Assembly (NCBI GenBank): GCA_018057765.1
Contig: JAGPDB010000013.1
Span: 1 to 49,286, forward strand
DNA: 49,286 nucleotides
Direction: 5' to 3'
From: Acidimicrobiia bacterium
GTDB lineage: Bacteria; Actinomycetota; Acidimicrobiia; IMCC26256; JAGPDB01
In this document: one piece after another, positions 9,101 through 16,263 of the stretch
Layout of the letters: every line of letters begins with the position of its first letter
Position numbering within the stretch: the first letter of the stretch is position 1
Position numbers and translations under genes: made by a program
Notes under the pieces: generated by a model
Database searches by the model: none
What the model was told of the DNA's origin: nothing
The model's input: only the letters and a program-made list of their open reading frames with translations

Positions 9101-9912
9101 TCTAGTACATCTATATCTAATTTCGATAGTCCATTTATAATTTGTTTTTCTGAGATAATTTTTTCTTCATGTTCACTATCATTTCGCTCTAATGAAGATT
9201 GTAATCCTGAAATTTCTTTACCTAACAAAAAGAGTCTTACACTAGTAAGTTCATCTTGAACTCCATCATGACGTTTTGCTGCATCAGCCTGACGTTGCAA
9301 AGGCGATAGTTGTCTTCTTACTTCGCGAACTAAATCCTGCAATCGTATAAGGCTTGCACCGCTAGCTTCTAATCTACGTTGTGATTTTTCTCGTCTTTTA
9401 CGATACTTTAAGACTCCAGCTGCTTCTTCTATTATTGCTCTTCTATCTTGTGGACTCGCATTTAGTACAGAGTCGAGTTGGCCTTGCCCAACAATGACGT
9501 GTTGCGTTCGTCCAATTCTAGAATCACTTAACAATTCCTGAATATCTAATAGACGACAAGGAACTTCATTTATTTTATATTCACTTTCGCCAGACCTAAA
9601 AAGAGTTCGTGTAATTGTAACTTCATTAAATGCTATTGGGAGTGTTTGGTCTGCATTATCAATAGTCAAGGACACTTCGGCTCGACCTAAAGCAGATTTT
9701 TTTGTGGTTCCAGCAAAAATAACATCATCCATTTTTGCGCCACGAAGTGCTCTAGCGCCCTGTGCTCCTAATACCCATGCGACAGCATCAACTAGATTTG
9801 ATTTTCCTGAACCATTCGGACCGACGACTACTGTCACTCCCTTTTCGAATAAGAGTTCTGTCTTATCTGCAAAAGATTTAAATCCCTTTAATGTCAATGC
9901 TTTTAAATACAT
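6184..9912 (-). CDS. smc: Chromosome segregation ATPase SMC
   Basis: SMC organises and segregates the chromosome with ScpA/ScpB. The 1242-aa protein has the Walker A GPNGSGKSN (31-39), two long coiled coils rich in Glu/Lys/Leu, a hinge at about 505-640 (GVKGTLLENITIDERVQEA region), the C-loop signature LSGGERSLTALAF near 1060 and Walker B FYIMDEVEAALD near 1085. A tail of about 100 residues after the C-terminal head is strongly acidic and Ser-rich, longer than in textbook SMC (about 1190 aa), and may be disordered. The start has an AAAGGA Shine-Dalgarno 5 nt upstream. Downstream mscS follows after 3 nt. Confidence 0.98.
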   Translation of the reverse strand: MYLKALTLKGFKSFADKTELLFEKGVTVVVGPNGSGKSNLVDAVAWVLGAQGARALRGAKMDDVIFAGTTKKSALGRAEVSLTIDNADQTLPIAFNEVTITRTLFRSGESEYKINEVPCRLLDIQELLSDSRIGRTQHVIVGQGQLDSVLNASPQDRRAIIEEAAGVLKYRKRREKSQRRLEASGASLIRLQDLVREVRRQLSPLQRQADAAKRHDGVQDELTSVRLFLLGKEISGLQSSLERNDSEHEEKIISEKQIINGLSKLDIDVLDAEAALMKVGDSDVAKWLSRSEKLVTKTNAIKSILIERRRSIVAEMGTAADESVIESLLLERDSITEKIEELTRLEAHLAPQLEEAIELTKQCRNNIEEHDKKRPSNDAVKEYENATRELDDKEKNLSRLTTQIEASTFRYEKILLRIAALTQDNLDAKDVVDVETIELNNYLAEYDLLENEMNHVRIELEDSEKEKILRQEESAQLSAQAKVLKETFDISNTNSGIENVREKQGVKGTLLENITIDERVQEAASSIIGSIAGSIVVESKQNVESTIEELLLKNSSAQIMMLESNIESHNENSPAGTIPLIDFISSKDENVLSILGKYLSNIVFCDGNWKTALQIAVNNPRFIIVTNSGDRFGSDMPWKLGKTKTVTVTKEKVEKAIEQALQAKEELIESENEYSKNYEKSQELINAISACNASLNECRTRLNIATKTFETTTSAISSRRSEVDSLETEISSTKEVKKFETREVDELKVKLIDLQYQKENSKALFDEFHETEKSHEIELSKVNQNLREIENQMQSSTVMLADLESRLRMINERLAKDPIKEQEANLRREKSLNALEKIDKLYSRAEHIESQAKKTLEILTEERNLQTQKAHESTFKLEELRNNRRTLEKSVLEIRELIQRHEINKAELRLKLTAAVENLRTNYDCEPTIAIEAPMPEVPEGTTLTSRARDLDRELKLMGPINPLAISEYDELSERHVFLNQQLDDIKASRRELQKVIRNIDQEIVTVFEKAFEDVQKHFSLLFTTLFAGGAGRLTLTDPNDMLNTGIDMEARPSGKNVRRLSLLSGGERSLTALAFLFAVFKSRPSPFYIMDEVEAALDEPNLLRFLDLISEFRNDAQLIIVSHQKKTMEAADELYGVTMSPGGSSRAIKQRIENPSDSKIKSSNIESSDAEISLALRDRSETSESTESLTIDLTSIDDGDLDSVVDLNAHHREEDRESDDTERAEQVESRTTIADALESSI

Positions 9913-9991
9913 CGTATTCCTTTTCTAATTGAAAATCTCGTATCTGAGGTACCTATTCTAGATGAACAGGCCCCTCTATGTTTAACCATTT

Positions 9992-10036
9992 AGAACAAAT
10001 TTGATAATTTGCAGAATGATAAAATCTATTTGTTCT
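9992..10036. repeat. Inverted repeat between fpg and smc
   Basis: AGAACAAAT (9992-10000) and its exact reverse complement ATTTGTTCT (10028-10036) flank a 27-nt AT-rich loop. The downstream arm touches the fpg stop codon. There is no T-run, so it is not a standard terminator. It could be an operator ahead of smc or chance in AT-rich DNA. The rest of the 123-bp gap holds the smc Shine-Dalgarno. Confidence 0.3.
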
Positions 10037-10857
10037 TAAGTTTGACATTTAGGACAGAAATAGCTAGTTCTTCCAACGATTTTAGTTTTGACTATCTCAC
10101 TTCCACAATCGCTGCATTGCTGGCCTGCTTTAGCGTGTACTCGATGAAATTTTTGAAAACTACCAATATTATTATTTAAATCTAAAAATGATTCGTCTCT
10201 TAATGATGAACCCCGTAATTTTATAGCTTTTTTCAATATAATTTTTATAGATCTAATGAGTTGATAAATTTCTCTATCTTTTAGATCACATATGCGTCTT
10301 GACACATTAATTTTTGCAAGCGAACATATTTCGTCAGCATAGATATTTCCTATCCCAGAAATATAATGCTGATCTAATAAAACTGCTTTTATAGCTTTGG
10401 TTGATTTAGATGCCAACTGCATTATTACTTTTTGCAAATCGATATTTGATGAAGTTAGCGCGTCAATGCCACGACTAATTTCTGGTGTGGGTGTTAATGT
10501 TACCCACATTTCTCCAAAAGTTCTAGGATCAATGAATAGTATCCTATTTTTTTCTGTTGTTAGTATTATATGGGAATGTTTAGGATCGCTAGATGGGTCA
10601 TCGTTTAACAAAAAACGCCCAGACATGCGTAAGTGAGCATTTAGGAAACTTCCATCATCAAGATGAAATGTAAGGTATTTCCCGAATCTGGAAATCTCTA
10701 AAATGTCTTTTCCTAAGAGTAGGTTCGTAAACTCTTTTACACTTTTGTGTCGTCGTATACTTCTTAAATGATTTACTTTCACTTCAATGATCCTTTTACC
10801 GATCAATATTGGTTCAAGTTGTCTTCTAAATGTTTCAACTTCAACAATTTCTGGCAT
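10036..10857 (-). CDS. mutM: Formamidopyrimidine-DNA glycosylase
   Basis: MutM/Fpg excises oxidised purines such as 8-oxoguanine and cuts the abasic site. The 273-aa protein starts MPEIVEVETF: the catalytic Pro2 and Glu3 are present, although the family's usual PELPEVE is PEIVEVE here. HLRMSGRF carries the conserved Lys/Met-loop region with Arg in the usual Gly position. The H2TH region includes DQHYISGIGNIYADEI, and the C-terminus has the zinc finger CSDCG...YFCPKCQ with spacing C-X2-C-X16-C-X2-C. GAAGG upstream of the ATG is a Shine-Dalgarno. It lies 14 bp after rnc, the typical actinobacterial order rnc-fpg-smc. Confidence 0.96.
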   Translation of the reverse strand: MPEIVEVETFRRQLEPILIGKRIIEVKVNHLRSIRRHKSVKEFTNLLLGKDILEISRFGKYLTFHLDDGSFLNAHLRMSGRFLLNDDPSSDPKHSHIILTTEKNRILFIDPRTFGEMWVTLTPTPEISRGIDALTSSNIDLQKVIMQLASKSTKAIKAVLLDQHYISGIGNIYADEICSLAKINVSRRICDLKDREIYQLIRSIKIILKKAIKLRGSSLRDESFLDLNNNIGSFQKFHRVHAKAGQQCSDCGSEIVKTKIVGRTSYFCPKCQT

Positions 10858-10871
10858 ATTAACCTTCAGCG

Positions 10872-11579
10872 CTAAATTTTATTCTCAATAATTTCTAAAC
10901 CAGCATGAGCAGCATCTTGTTCGGCAATTTTCTTTGAACGTCCAACACCTTCGCCAAATTTTTCTTCACCAATAAATACTTGCGCAGTAAATATACGTGT
11001 ATGTTCTGGGCCTGATCCTTCTAGTATATATCTGGGTTTAAATCCATATTTTTTCACAACCACTTCTTGAAATCGTGTTTTATAATCTGCATCACCTGGT
11101 TTATCAGCTGAAATTAAGGCGCGTGACTCCCAATGTTTCTGAACAAAAACACATACAAAGTCGAAGCCTGCATCTAAATACATGGCAGCAATAATCGCTT
11201 CGATACAATCGGCCAAAATTGAAGGTTTATTAGACCCTCCACTTTTTGCTTCTCCTTTTCCAAAAAACATATATTTTCCAAGTTCTAACTCAGCGCCAAT
11301 TTCAGCCAAAGTATCTTCATTAACTACAGCACTCCTAGCTTTTGCCATTTCTCCTTCAGGCATTTCTGGAAATGTTTTGAACAATATATCTGAAACTACC
11401 AAATCTAAAATAGCATCACCTAAAAATTCGAGACGTTCGTTATTTGGCGCACCTTCATTTTCAGAGGTGAAGCTTCTGTGCGTTAATGCTGTTCGCAAAG
11501 TTTGCACATCTTTTACTTTGAAATTTATTTTTTGAGCAAAATCTTTAACTATTACATTTCTAGCTGCTATTTCGTCCAT
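10872..11579 (-). CDS. rnc: Ribonuclease III
   Basis: RNase III cleaves double-stranded RNA during rRNA maturation and mRNA decay. The 235-aa protein contains the family signature NERLEFLGDAILDLVVSD (about 47-64) with the catalytic Glu/Asp residues, a second acidic cluster ADCIEAIIAAMYLDAGF, and a C-terminal double-stranded RNA-binding domain ending KKIAEQDAAHAGLEII. Length is standard. It starts 8 nt after the plsX stop and there is no clear Shine-Dalgarno, so it is probably translated by coupling with plsX. Confidence 0.97.
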   Translation of the reverse strand: MDEIAARNVIVKDFAQKINFKVKDVQTLRTALTHRSFTSENEGAPNNERLEFLGDAILDLVVSDILFKTFPEMPEGEMAKARSAVVNEDTLAEIGAELELGKYMFFGKGEAKSGGSNKPSILADCIEAIIAAMYLDAGFDFVCVFVQKHWESRALISADKPGDADYKTRFQEVVVKKYGFKPRYILEGSGPEHTRIFTAQVFIGEEKFGEGVGRSKKIAEQDAAHAGLEIIENKI

Positions 11580-11587
11580 AGTAAATT

Positions 11588-12649
11588 TTAACTCGTTATT
11601 TGTTTGATATTTTGTGTGGAAGCTATTTCATCTTTAATAGCGTCAACTACTCCGCTTTGTAAACACTCACAGGCAACACGTATTGCATTATAGATAGCAT
11701 CACCTGCTGCATGTCCATGTGCGATTACTACTGGAGAGTTAATGCCTAACAATACAGCCCCTCCAAAAGAATCTGGATGCATTTCTTTAGCCGCTGAAAA
11801 TATATGAGGCATAACTATTCCTGCTGCTTGAGCCAATTCTGGATTTGAAAGTACATTTAGGAACATTTTTGATATTGATTTAAAAGTTGCTTCCATTGTT
11901 TTTAAAGCAACATTTCCAGTAAATCCATCAGTTATAACAATTTGTGGATCACCAGTAGTTAAATCCTTACCTTCACAATTACCTATAAATCCATCAATTG
12001 TTTCTAATAGTGGATAAGCTTGCTTTCGCAAAGTATCACCTTTGGAAGATTCTTCACCGTTGCTTAACAATCCTATAGTTGGTTTTTCAATTCCCCATCT
12101 ATGCTGAACATAAGCCCGTGCCATTAGTCCATGTTGAAAAAGCCAAATAGGTTCAGAATTAACATTTGCACCAGCATCCATAAGTATTTGTCTTGCTTGT
12201 GCACCAGTACCATCGCCAGGTGAAGGAAGTTCAACAGCAATTCCAGGTCTTTCGACGCCTTTAATACGACCAAGTGTAAGTAGCGCACTAGCCATCATTG
12301 CCCCAGTATTACCTGAGCCTACCATTGCATGGGCTAAACCATCTTTAACTATTCTGGCAGAAATACCAATAGAAGAGTTAGGTTTTTTTCGAAGAGATTT
12401 AACGGGCTCTTCATGCATTTCTATTTTTTCATCTGCTTGAAAATGACTTAGACCTTTAGGCCAAATCTTTTTTGAAGTATCGTCCTCGTCAGGCTTTAAA
12501 AATGTTTCGATTTCAGTTTTATCTCCAACTAAAACAACTTTACAACCAAGTTTATCGATTGCAAGTAATGCACCCTCGACAGCAACTGATACACCATGAT
12601 CAGAACCATGCGCATCTAAAGCAATAATGTAAGAAGAGTTAATATCCAC
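11588..12649 (-). CDS. plsX: Phosphate acyltransferase PlsX
   Basis: PlsX converts acyl-ACP to acyl-phosphate, the donor for PlsY at the first step of membrane phospholipid synthesis. The 353-aa protein has the N-terminal ALDAHGSDHG (usual form DAMGGDxxP), VGSGNTGAMMASALLTLGRI and the C-terminal GGAVLLGINSPVVIAHGHA block. The usual AMGG is changed to AHGS. The start is GTG; no Shine-Dalgarno is visible, and TAATAT lies 8 nt upstream, which fits the leaderless pattern. The genes rpmF-plsX-rnc are a common bacterial grouping linking lipid synthesis and ribosome production. Confidence 0.95.
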   Translation of the reverse strand: MDINSSYIIALDAHGSDHGVSVAVEGALLAIDKLGCKVVLVGDKTEIETFLKPDEDDTSKKIWPKGLSHFQADEKIEMHEEPVKSLRKKPNSSIGISARIVKDGLAHAMVGSGNTGAMMASALLTLGRIKGVERPGIAVELPSPGDGTGAQARQILMDAGANVNSEPIWLFQHGLMARAYVQHRWGIEKPTIGLLSNGEESSKGDTLRKQAYPLLETIDGFIGNCEGKDLTTGDPQIVITDGFTGNVALKTMEATFKSISKMFLNVLSNPELAQAAGIVMPHIFSAAKEMHPDSFGGAVLLGINSPVVIAHGHAAGDAIYNAIRVACECLQSGVVDAIKDEIASTQNIKQITS

Positions 12650-12657
12650 GAAATACT

Positions 12658-12663
12658 ATATTA
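12658..12663 (-). promoter_or_regulatory. Candidate -10 box for plsX
   Basis: The minus strand reads TAATAT, 8 nt, then the GTG of plsX. It lies in the 47-bp rpmF-plsX gap; no convincing -35 is seen. Confidence 0.3.
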
Positions 12664-12696
12664 TCGCACCATGTTCAAAAACTAGTATCACTTAAG

Positions 12697-12876
12697 TTAT
12701 TCAACTTCGATAGCCTGTCGACCTTTGTAGTGTCCACATGACGAACAAACTATGTGTGGAACTTTTACAACACCACAGTTAGGACATGTTGACTTTGGAG
12801 AGGCTTTTAAAGTCCAAGCACTAGCCACACGTTTACGAGTTGCAGATTGTGGCGATTTTCTCTTTGGTACTGGCAT
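12697..12876 (-). CDS. rpmF: Ribosomal protein bL32
   Basis: The 59-aa protein, read on the minus strand from the ATG at 12876, begins MPVPKRKSPQSATRKRVASA, the L32 signature of a basic N-terminus. It carries both zinc cysteine pairs: C31-P-N-C34 and C44-S-S-C47, followed by GHYKGRQAIEVE. L32 is a component of the 50S subunit near the peptidyl-transferase region. A Shine-Dalgarno (GAAGGAAAA) lies just upstream. It sits between the DUF177 gene and plsX, the classical yceD-rpmF-plsX order. The zinc ligands are intact, so this is the zinc-binding (C+) form. Confidence 0.97.
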   Translation of the reverse strand: MPVPKRKSPQSATRKRVASAWTLKASPKSTCPNCGVVKVPHIVCSSCGHYKGRQAIEVE

Positions 12877-12908
12877 GGTTTTCCTTCAAATTTCTTTTAT
12901 ATACAATT

Positions 12909-12929
12909 AAGTAGAGATATATTCTACTT
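12909..12929. repeat. 7-bp inverted repeat upstream of rpmF
   Basis: AAGTAGA (12909-12915) and TCTACTT (12923-12929) are perfect reverse complements separated by 7 nt. They lie in the 124-bp gap between the DUF177 gene and rpmF, 33 nt before the rpmF ATG. On the minus strand the structure has no following T-run. Candidate operator or 5'-leader hairpin; function unknown. Confidence 0.35.
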
Positions 12930-13000
12930 GAAAGATACAATATAATTCCAGGTGTAGAGAATATTTTGCTCCAGACATTAGGAATTACAGGTATTTTAAT

Positions 13001-13627
13001 TTAAATAGTCTTATCCTCTTGATCAACAGAGTCAAAAAGTTCATCCAATGCAGCCCATCGAGGGTCTATTTTTCTTGTAACTTCGACATTGGGCATAGTT
13101 CTTAAATCTTCGTTTGATATATATGGGAGTACTTCTTTTGCACATACTGTACAATTTTCTGGTCCATGTGCACAAACAGGTGCTATTGGGAGATTAGTCA
13201 AAATTGTATCTGTGACCATTTGTGTTATATCTATATCTGCGCCAATAAAAGAATATAGGTCTTGTTCTTCATCCTCTTCGTCGGCATTCGCAAAACGAGA
13301 TCCTCCAATATTTTCAGTTTGAGAACCAACTTTAGAATTACGTGCAGACAGTTTATGTCCTTGCTCGAAAAGTTCATTAATATTATAGCTAAAACTTTCA
13401 GTAAAGTTTTCTAAGCCGTAACCACACTTAGCTTCATAATTCCCGTTTATTGTTCCACGCACCACAATTCCATTGGTAATACTTTCTAAAGTAAAATCAC
13501 AAGTTACTTCATTAACAACATGAGCAAAACTAGTGGCAAATTCTTGGTCTTCGATGATGAGATGAACATTCTTATGAGAACCAGCACGCTTGAAAACGTC
13601 ACCTACATAAATTAAATTTTCATTCAT
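13001..13627 (-). CDS. yceD: DUF177/YceD family protein
   Basis: YceD proteins are encoded beside rpmF and are linked to 23S rRNA accumulation. The 208-aa protein has the core VRGTINGNYEAKCGYGLE, in which only one Cys of the family's usual CxRC motif remains, and a C-terminal half with PVCAHGPENCTVCAKE and IDPRWAALDELF, a close match to the family's C-terminal motif. The central acidic stretch (about 113-130) is likely flexible. TAGACT lies 6 nt before the ATG and no Shine-Dalgarno is present, so an internal leaderless start is possible. It follows the SepIVA-like gene by 16 bp. Confidence 0.85.
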   Translation of the reverse strand: MNENLIYVGDVFKRAGSHKNVHLIIEDQEFATSFAHVVNEVTCDFTLESITNGIVVRGTINGNYEAKCGYGLENFTESFSYNINELFEQGHKLSARNSKVGSQTENIGGSRFANADEEDEEQDLYSFIGADIDITQMVTDTILTNLPIAPVCAHGPENCTVCAKEVLPYISNEDLRTMPNVEVTRKIDPRWAALDELFDSVDQEDKTI

Positions 13628-13633
13628 AATTTT

Positions 13634-13639
13634 AGTCTA
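13634..13639 (-). promoter_or_regulatory. Candidate -10 box for yceD
   Basis: The minus strand reads TAGACT, 6 nt, then ATG of the DUF177 gene. It lies in the 16-bp gap after the coiled-coil gene, so it would be an internal promoter. Confidence 0.4.
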
Positions 13640-13643
13640 TAGA

Positions 13644-14222
13644 TTAAATATCTTGATCGAAGAAAGGATTTTTTGAATCATCATCTTCAGCAGCTATTTC
13701 TTCGCGTGTTGGATCGATCTGTACACTCAAACGATCTCGACCCTTTTGAATAGTTTGCAATGTGCGATCAAGCACAACTTCAAAACTTGCAAGTTTCTGG
13801 TCTATATAGTCTTCTGCTTCATGTGAAATTTGTCGGGCATTTGATTCAGCTTCACCAACAATATGTTGAGCAGTTGCTTCGGCCTGACGGACGATTTCTC
13901 TTTCCTCGACCATTCGTGAAGCTGTTTGTGCCGCACGATCACGAATCTCAGCTGCGTCTCTCTGCGCTTGTTCCAAAAATTCTTCGCGTTCCTTTAATAA
14001 CCAACGTGCATGGCGCAATTCTTCAGGAAGTCCATCTAGTGCATCGTCTAATAGTTCTAGCAGTTCTTCCCGGTTGACTAATACCGATGCCGACATTGGC
14101 ATTGATCTTGCTAAATCAATAAGTTCACGTACCCTTAATAATAGTTCTTCAACTCCTACTGGTGTTGGCAAGAAGTCATCTTGTGAATCAACTTGATCAT
14201 CATCTAAATATATATCTGACAT
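13644..14222 (-). CDS. SepIVA/DivIVA-like coiled-coil protein
   Basis: The 192-aa protein has an acidic N-terminus, a helical LLLRVRELIDLARSMP segment (about 27-42), and a long charged coiled coil rich in Ala, Glu and Arg (about 75-165) with AEATAQHIVGEAESNARQIS-type heptads. It matches in size, composition and position the actinobacterial gene next to the DUF177 gene that encodes SepIVA in mycobacteria, a DivIVA-related septation factor. A strong AGGAGG Shine-Dalgarno (14227-14232 on the opposite strand) precedes the ATG. Such proteins are often annotated as ATP synthase subunit b-like because of the coiled coil; there is no membrane helix here, which argues against that. Function by context only. 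Confidence 0.7.
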   Translation of the reverse strand: MSDIYLDDDQVDSQDDFLPTPVGVEELLLRVRELIDLARSMPMSASVLVNREELLELLDDALDGLPEELRHARWLLKEREEFLEQAQRDAAEIRDRAAQTASRMVEEREIVRQAEATAQHIVGEAESNARQISHEAEDYIDQKLASFEVVLDRTLQTIQKGRDRLSVQIDPTREEIAAEDDDSKNPFFDQDI

Positions 14223-14264
14223 TGTTCCTCCTGGAATAATATGTACTAAATTTTACGACTTAAT

Positions 14265-14744
14265 TTACACATTTGCAAAACGTGCTCGAACTTGCTCATA
14301 AATTTCACTAGGTACCAAGGGAGAAATATCTCCACCGTATCTAGCTAAATCTCTTACGATTGAGGATGATAAAAATGATTGACCTGGATTCGTACTCATA
14401 AATAGAGTTTCGACATCTGAAAGTTGTCTATTCATTTGTGCCATTTGGAGTTCATAGTCAAAGTCGCTTACTGCTCGCAATCCTTTAACCACCATATCTG
14501 CATGCACTTGTTTTACACAATCTACTAATAGGCCATCGAAAGAAATAACTTCAACATTTGATAATTTTTCAACACATAGTTTCAACATTTCAACACGCTC
14601 TGGTGCATTTAAAATAGCAGTCTTGGTAGTATTACGAATTACACCTACTGTAACTTTGTCAAATAGCACACTTGCTCTAGTTATGATATCTAAATGACCA
14701 ACTGTAGGTGGATCGAAACTTCCAGGACATAACGCATGTGACAT
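14265..14744 (-). CDS. coaD: Phosphopantetheine adenylyltransferase
   Basis: CoaD transfers AMP from ATP to 4'-phosphopantetheine, giving dephospho-CoA. The 159-aa protein has CPGSFDPPTVGHLDII with the TxGH nucleotidyltransferase motif, GLRAVSDFDYELQMAQMNR (GLR and the substrate loop) and the C-terminal STNPGQSFLSSSIVRDLARY block. Size is standard. There is no Shine-Dalgarno; TAGAAT lies 8 nt before the ATG. It is 30 bp after rsmD, the usual rsmD-coaD pair. Confidence 0.97.
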   Translation of the reverse strand: MSHALCPGSFDPPTVGHLDIITRASVLFDKVTVGVIRNTTKTAILNAPERVEMLKLCVEKLSNVEVISFDGLLVDCVKQVHADMVVKGLRAVSDFDYELQMAQMNRQLSDVETLFMSTNPGQSFLSSSIVRDLARYGGDISPLVPSEIYEQVRARFANV

Positions 14745-14752
14745 ATCAATAC

Positions 14753-14758
14753 ATTCTA
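14753..14758 (-). promoter_or_regulatory. Candidate -10 box for coaD
   Basis: TAGAAT on the minus strand is followed by 8 nt and the coaD ATG. A TTACAA hexamer 19 nt further upstream, overlapping the end of rsmD, is a possible weak -35. Confidence 0.35.
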
Positions 14759-14774
14759 CTAACTTTTTTACTAT

Positions 14775-15365
14775 TTATTGTAACGTTGCTACTACTACTC
14801 CTGTATCACCAATGATTTTTGAGTAAATAATTTTTTCAATATTTCCATCAGTTTCTATATTCCGTCGAAAGATCTCAAACTTTTCTTTATTTGTTTCATA
14901 AATGACAATACCACCTGGTTTGATTATATTAATAATATTAATATAATCAAATGCATAGGGTGGATCACAAATTGCAATATCAAAATCTGCATTATTTAAG
15001 GTGTCGGATCTCTCGGCTCCCCTGACAACCTTTTCGACATCACTTGATATAATTTTAAATACAGGCTGTATTGTCTCATATTGCAAAACAGCTTTTTTTA
15101 CTTTCTCAACATTAGTTTTTATTACTTTGCACATCTCCTGATTTTTTTCGACAAAGGTACATTCTCTAGCACCTCGTGATATTGCTTCTAACCCCAGAGC
15201 CCCTGTGCCAGCAAAAAGATCTACAACATTTAAACCTTGTATATCTATTTCATTTTGAAGTGCAGAAAAAATTGCCTCTTTCACTCTGTCGCTAGATGGT
15301 CGAGTTCTATCTGAAGTTGGAGTAGATAATGTGATCCCTTTTGCCATCCCAGCGATAATTCTCAT
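14775..15365 (-). CDS. rsmD: 16S rRNA (guanine-N2) methyltransferase RsmD
   Basis: RsmD methylates G966 (E. coli numbering) of 16S rRNA using S-adenosylmethionine. The 196-aa protein begins MRIIAGMAKG, the family's usual MRIIAGxxxG start, which decides the ATG at 15365 over an in-frame TTG at 15392. It has the SAM-binding DLFAGTGALGLEAISRGA and the catalytic CDPPYAFDY motif, and a typical RTRPSSDRVKEAIFSAL segment. A TATAAT directly precedes the ATG; as a -10 it would start transcription inside the gene, so it may be coincidental. It is the first gene of the rsmD-coaD block. Confidence 0.95.
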   Translation of the reverse strand: MRIIAGMAKGITLSTPTSDRTRPSSDRVKEAIFSALQNEIDIQGLNVVDLFAGTGALGLEAISRGARECTFVEKNQEMCKVIKTNVEKVKKAVLQYETIQPVFKIISSDVEKVVRGAERSDTLNNADFDIAICDPPYAFDYINIINIIKPGGIVIYETNKEKFEIFRRNIETDGNIEKIIYSKIIGDTGVVVATLQ

Positions 15366-15395
15366 ATTATAGACTTTAGTTGCAAGAGCCAAATC

Positions 15396-15469
15396 AATTA
15401 AAATCTGTCCGTTTTGACCCTTTTGACTCAGGCTCTTTGCTTATACAATTTTCAAGAATTAAAATCTGT
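15396..15469. repeat. Pair of 13-bp direct repeats with tandem TTTTGAC boxes
   Basis: AATTAAAATCTGT occurs at 15396-15408 and again at 15457-15469, 61 bp apart, within the divergent region between rsmD and the 263-aa gene. Between them lie TTTTGAC at 15412-15418 and at 15421-15427. The second 13-mer contains the candidate -10 of the plus-strand gene. Confidence 0.6.
15437..15465 (+). promoter_or_regulatory. Candidate promoter of the 263-aa gene
   Basis: TTGCTT (15437-15442), a 17-bp spacer, TAAAAT (15460-15465), then 6 nt to the ATG at 15472. No Shine-Dalgarno is present, so a leaderless transcript is expected. Confidence 0.45.
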
Positions 15470-15471
15470 TT

Positions 15472-16263
15472 ATGGCTTTTACGGAAAGATTTGAATATGA
15501 TCAGAACGATTCTTCTCTACCAGGATTAGATGAGAATCAGGCGATACATATAATTGATAGAATTGAAGCTATTGCTGGTCTTCGTAATTCTATATCTACT
15601 CTAAATGATATTAATACTGAGATAAATTCAGAATTTCCAAATGGATATGATGAGTTCACCGACTTTATAACTTCGAGTATTTGTGGCGTAAATCCCCCAA
15701 ACCAAGAGTGGGTAACATATGAATATTTTAAGCAAAGTCTTGTTGACGATAATGAATCGCCTGAATACGTAATAAGATTCAAAACAGCATTGTGTGTTAT
15801 TGCTATTCGCGATCTTCAATACCTAGGACCTTTTGGAACGAGCAAACATTTAAATAAAGTAGCTGAAGATGGACAAACAAATAAATCGGACAATTTCAAA
15901 TCACTATTAGCAAAAAAATATGAAGAAATAATTTCTAGTATTGAAGATGGAGTACCCATTTCGACTGTTTCCATAGAATTAAATGAAATAGCTAATGTAT
16001 TAATTGCTGACGCTCAAATTCAAGATAGTTTAGCAAAGCATTTTTCTCCTAGATACAGAGATCTAAACCTCGATGATGAATTAAACTTTGCTGCTGTTTC
16101 AATTAAAAGCTATCTAGATAGAGCTAGAAAAGTGGCGAAATATTTAGCTTCTCATAAAGATAGTCTTCATCTCGATGATGCACGTATCGCTGTAGATGGA
16201 GTTTTGCTGGCATTACAGCGAAATATCGATCAAGGCTTAGATGATGCTGAAAGTAAAATCTAG
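15472..16263 (+). CDS. Hypothetical protein, 263 aa
   Basis: I do not recognise this protein. It is soluble, acidic, apparently all-helical, with no signal peptide or membrane helix. It has an N-terminal acidic stretch, a helical segment containing IDRIEAIAGLR, and a C-terminal helical region with LDRARKVAKYLASHKDSL. No catalytic or metal-binding motif is visible. It lies alone on the plus strand between rsmD and recG and its TAG stop shares the palindrome CTAG with the recG stop. The leader contains a promoter-like sequence and repeated blocks, which suggests it is expressed and possibly regulated. Confidence 0.75.
   Translation: MAFTERFEYDQNDSSLPGLDENQAIHIIDRIEAIAGLRNSISTLNDINTEINSEFPNGYDEFTDFITSSICGVNPPNQEWVTYEYFKQSLVDDNESPEYVIRFKTALCVIAIRDLQYLGPFGTSKHLNKVAEDGQTNKSDNFKSLLAKKYEEIISSIEDGVPISTVSIELNEIANVLIADAQIQDSLAKHFSPRYRDLNLDDELNFAAVSIKSYLDRARKVAKYLASHKDSLHLDDARIAVDGVLLALQRNIDQGLDDAESKI

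Noticed and set aside
13644-14222. ATP synthase subunit b
   Set aside because: Coiled coil only, no N-terminal membrane helix, and the location matches the SepIVA gene of actinobacteria.
15366-15371. TATAAT directly before the rsmD ATG as its promoter
   Set aside because: Transcription would start inside the coding region, after the ATG, so it cannot serve this start codon.
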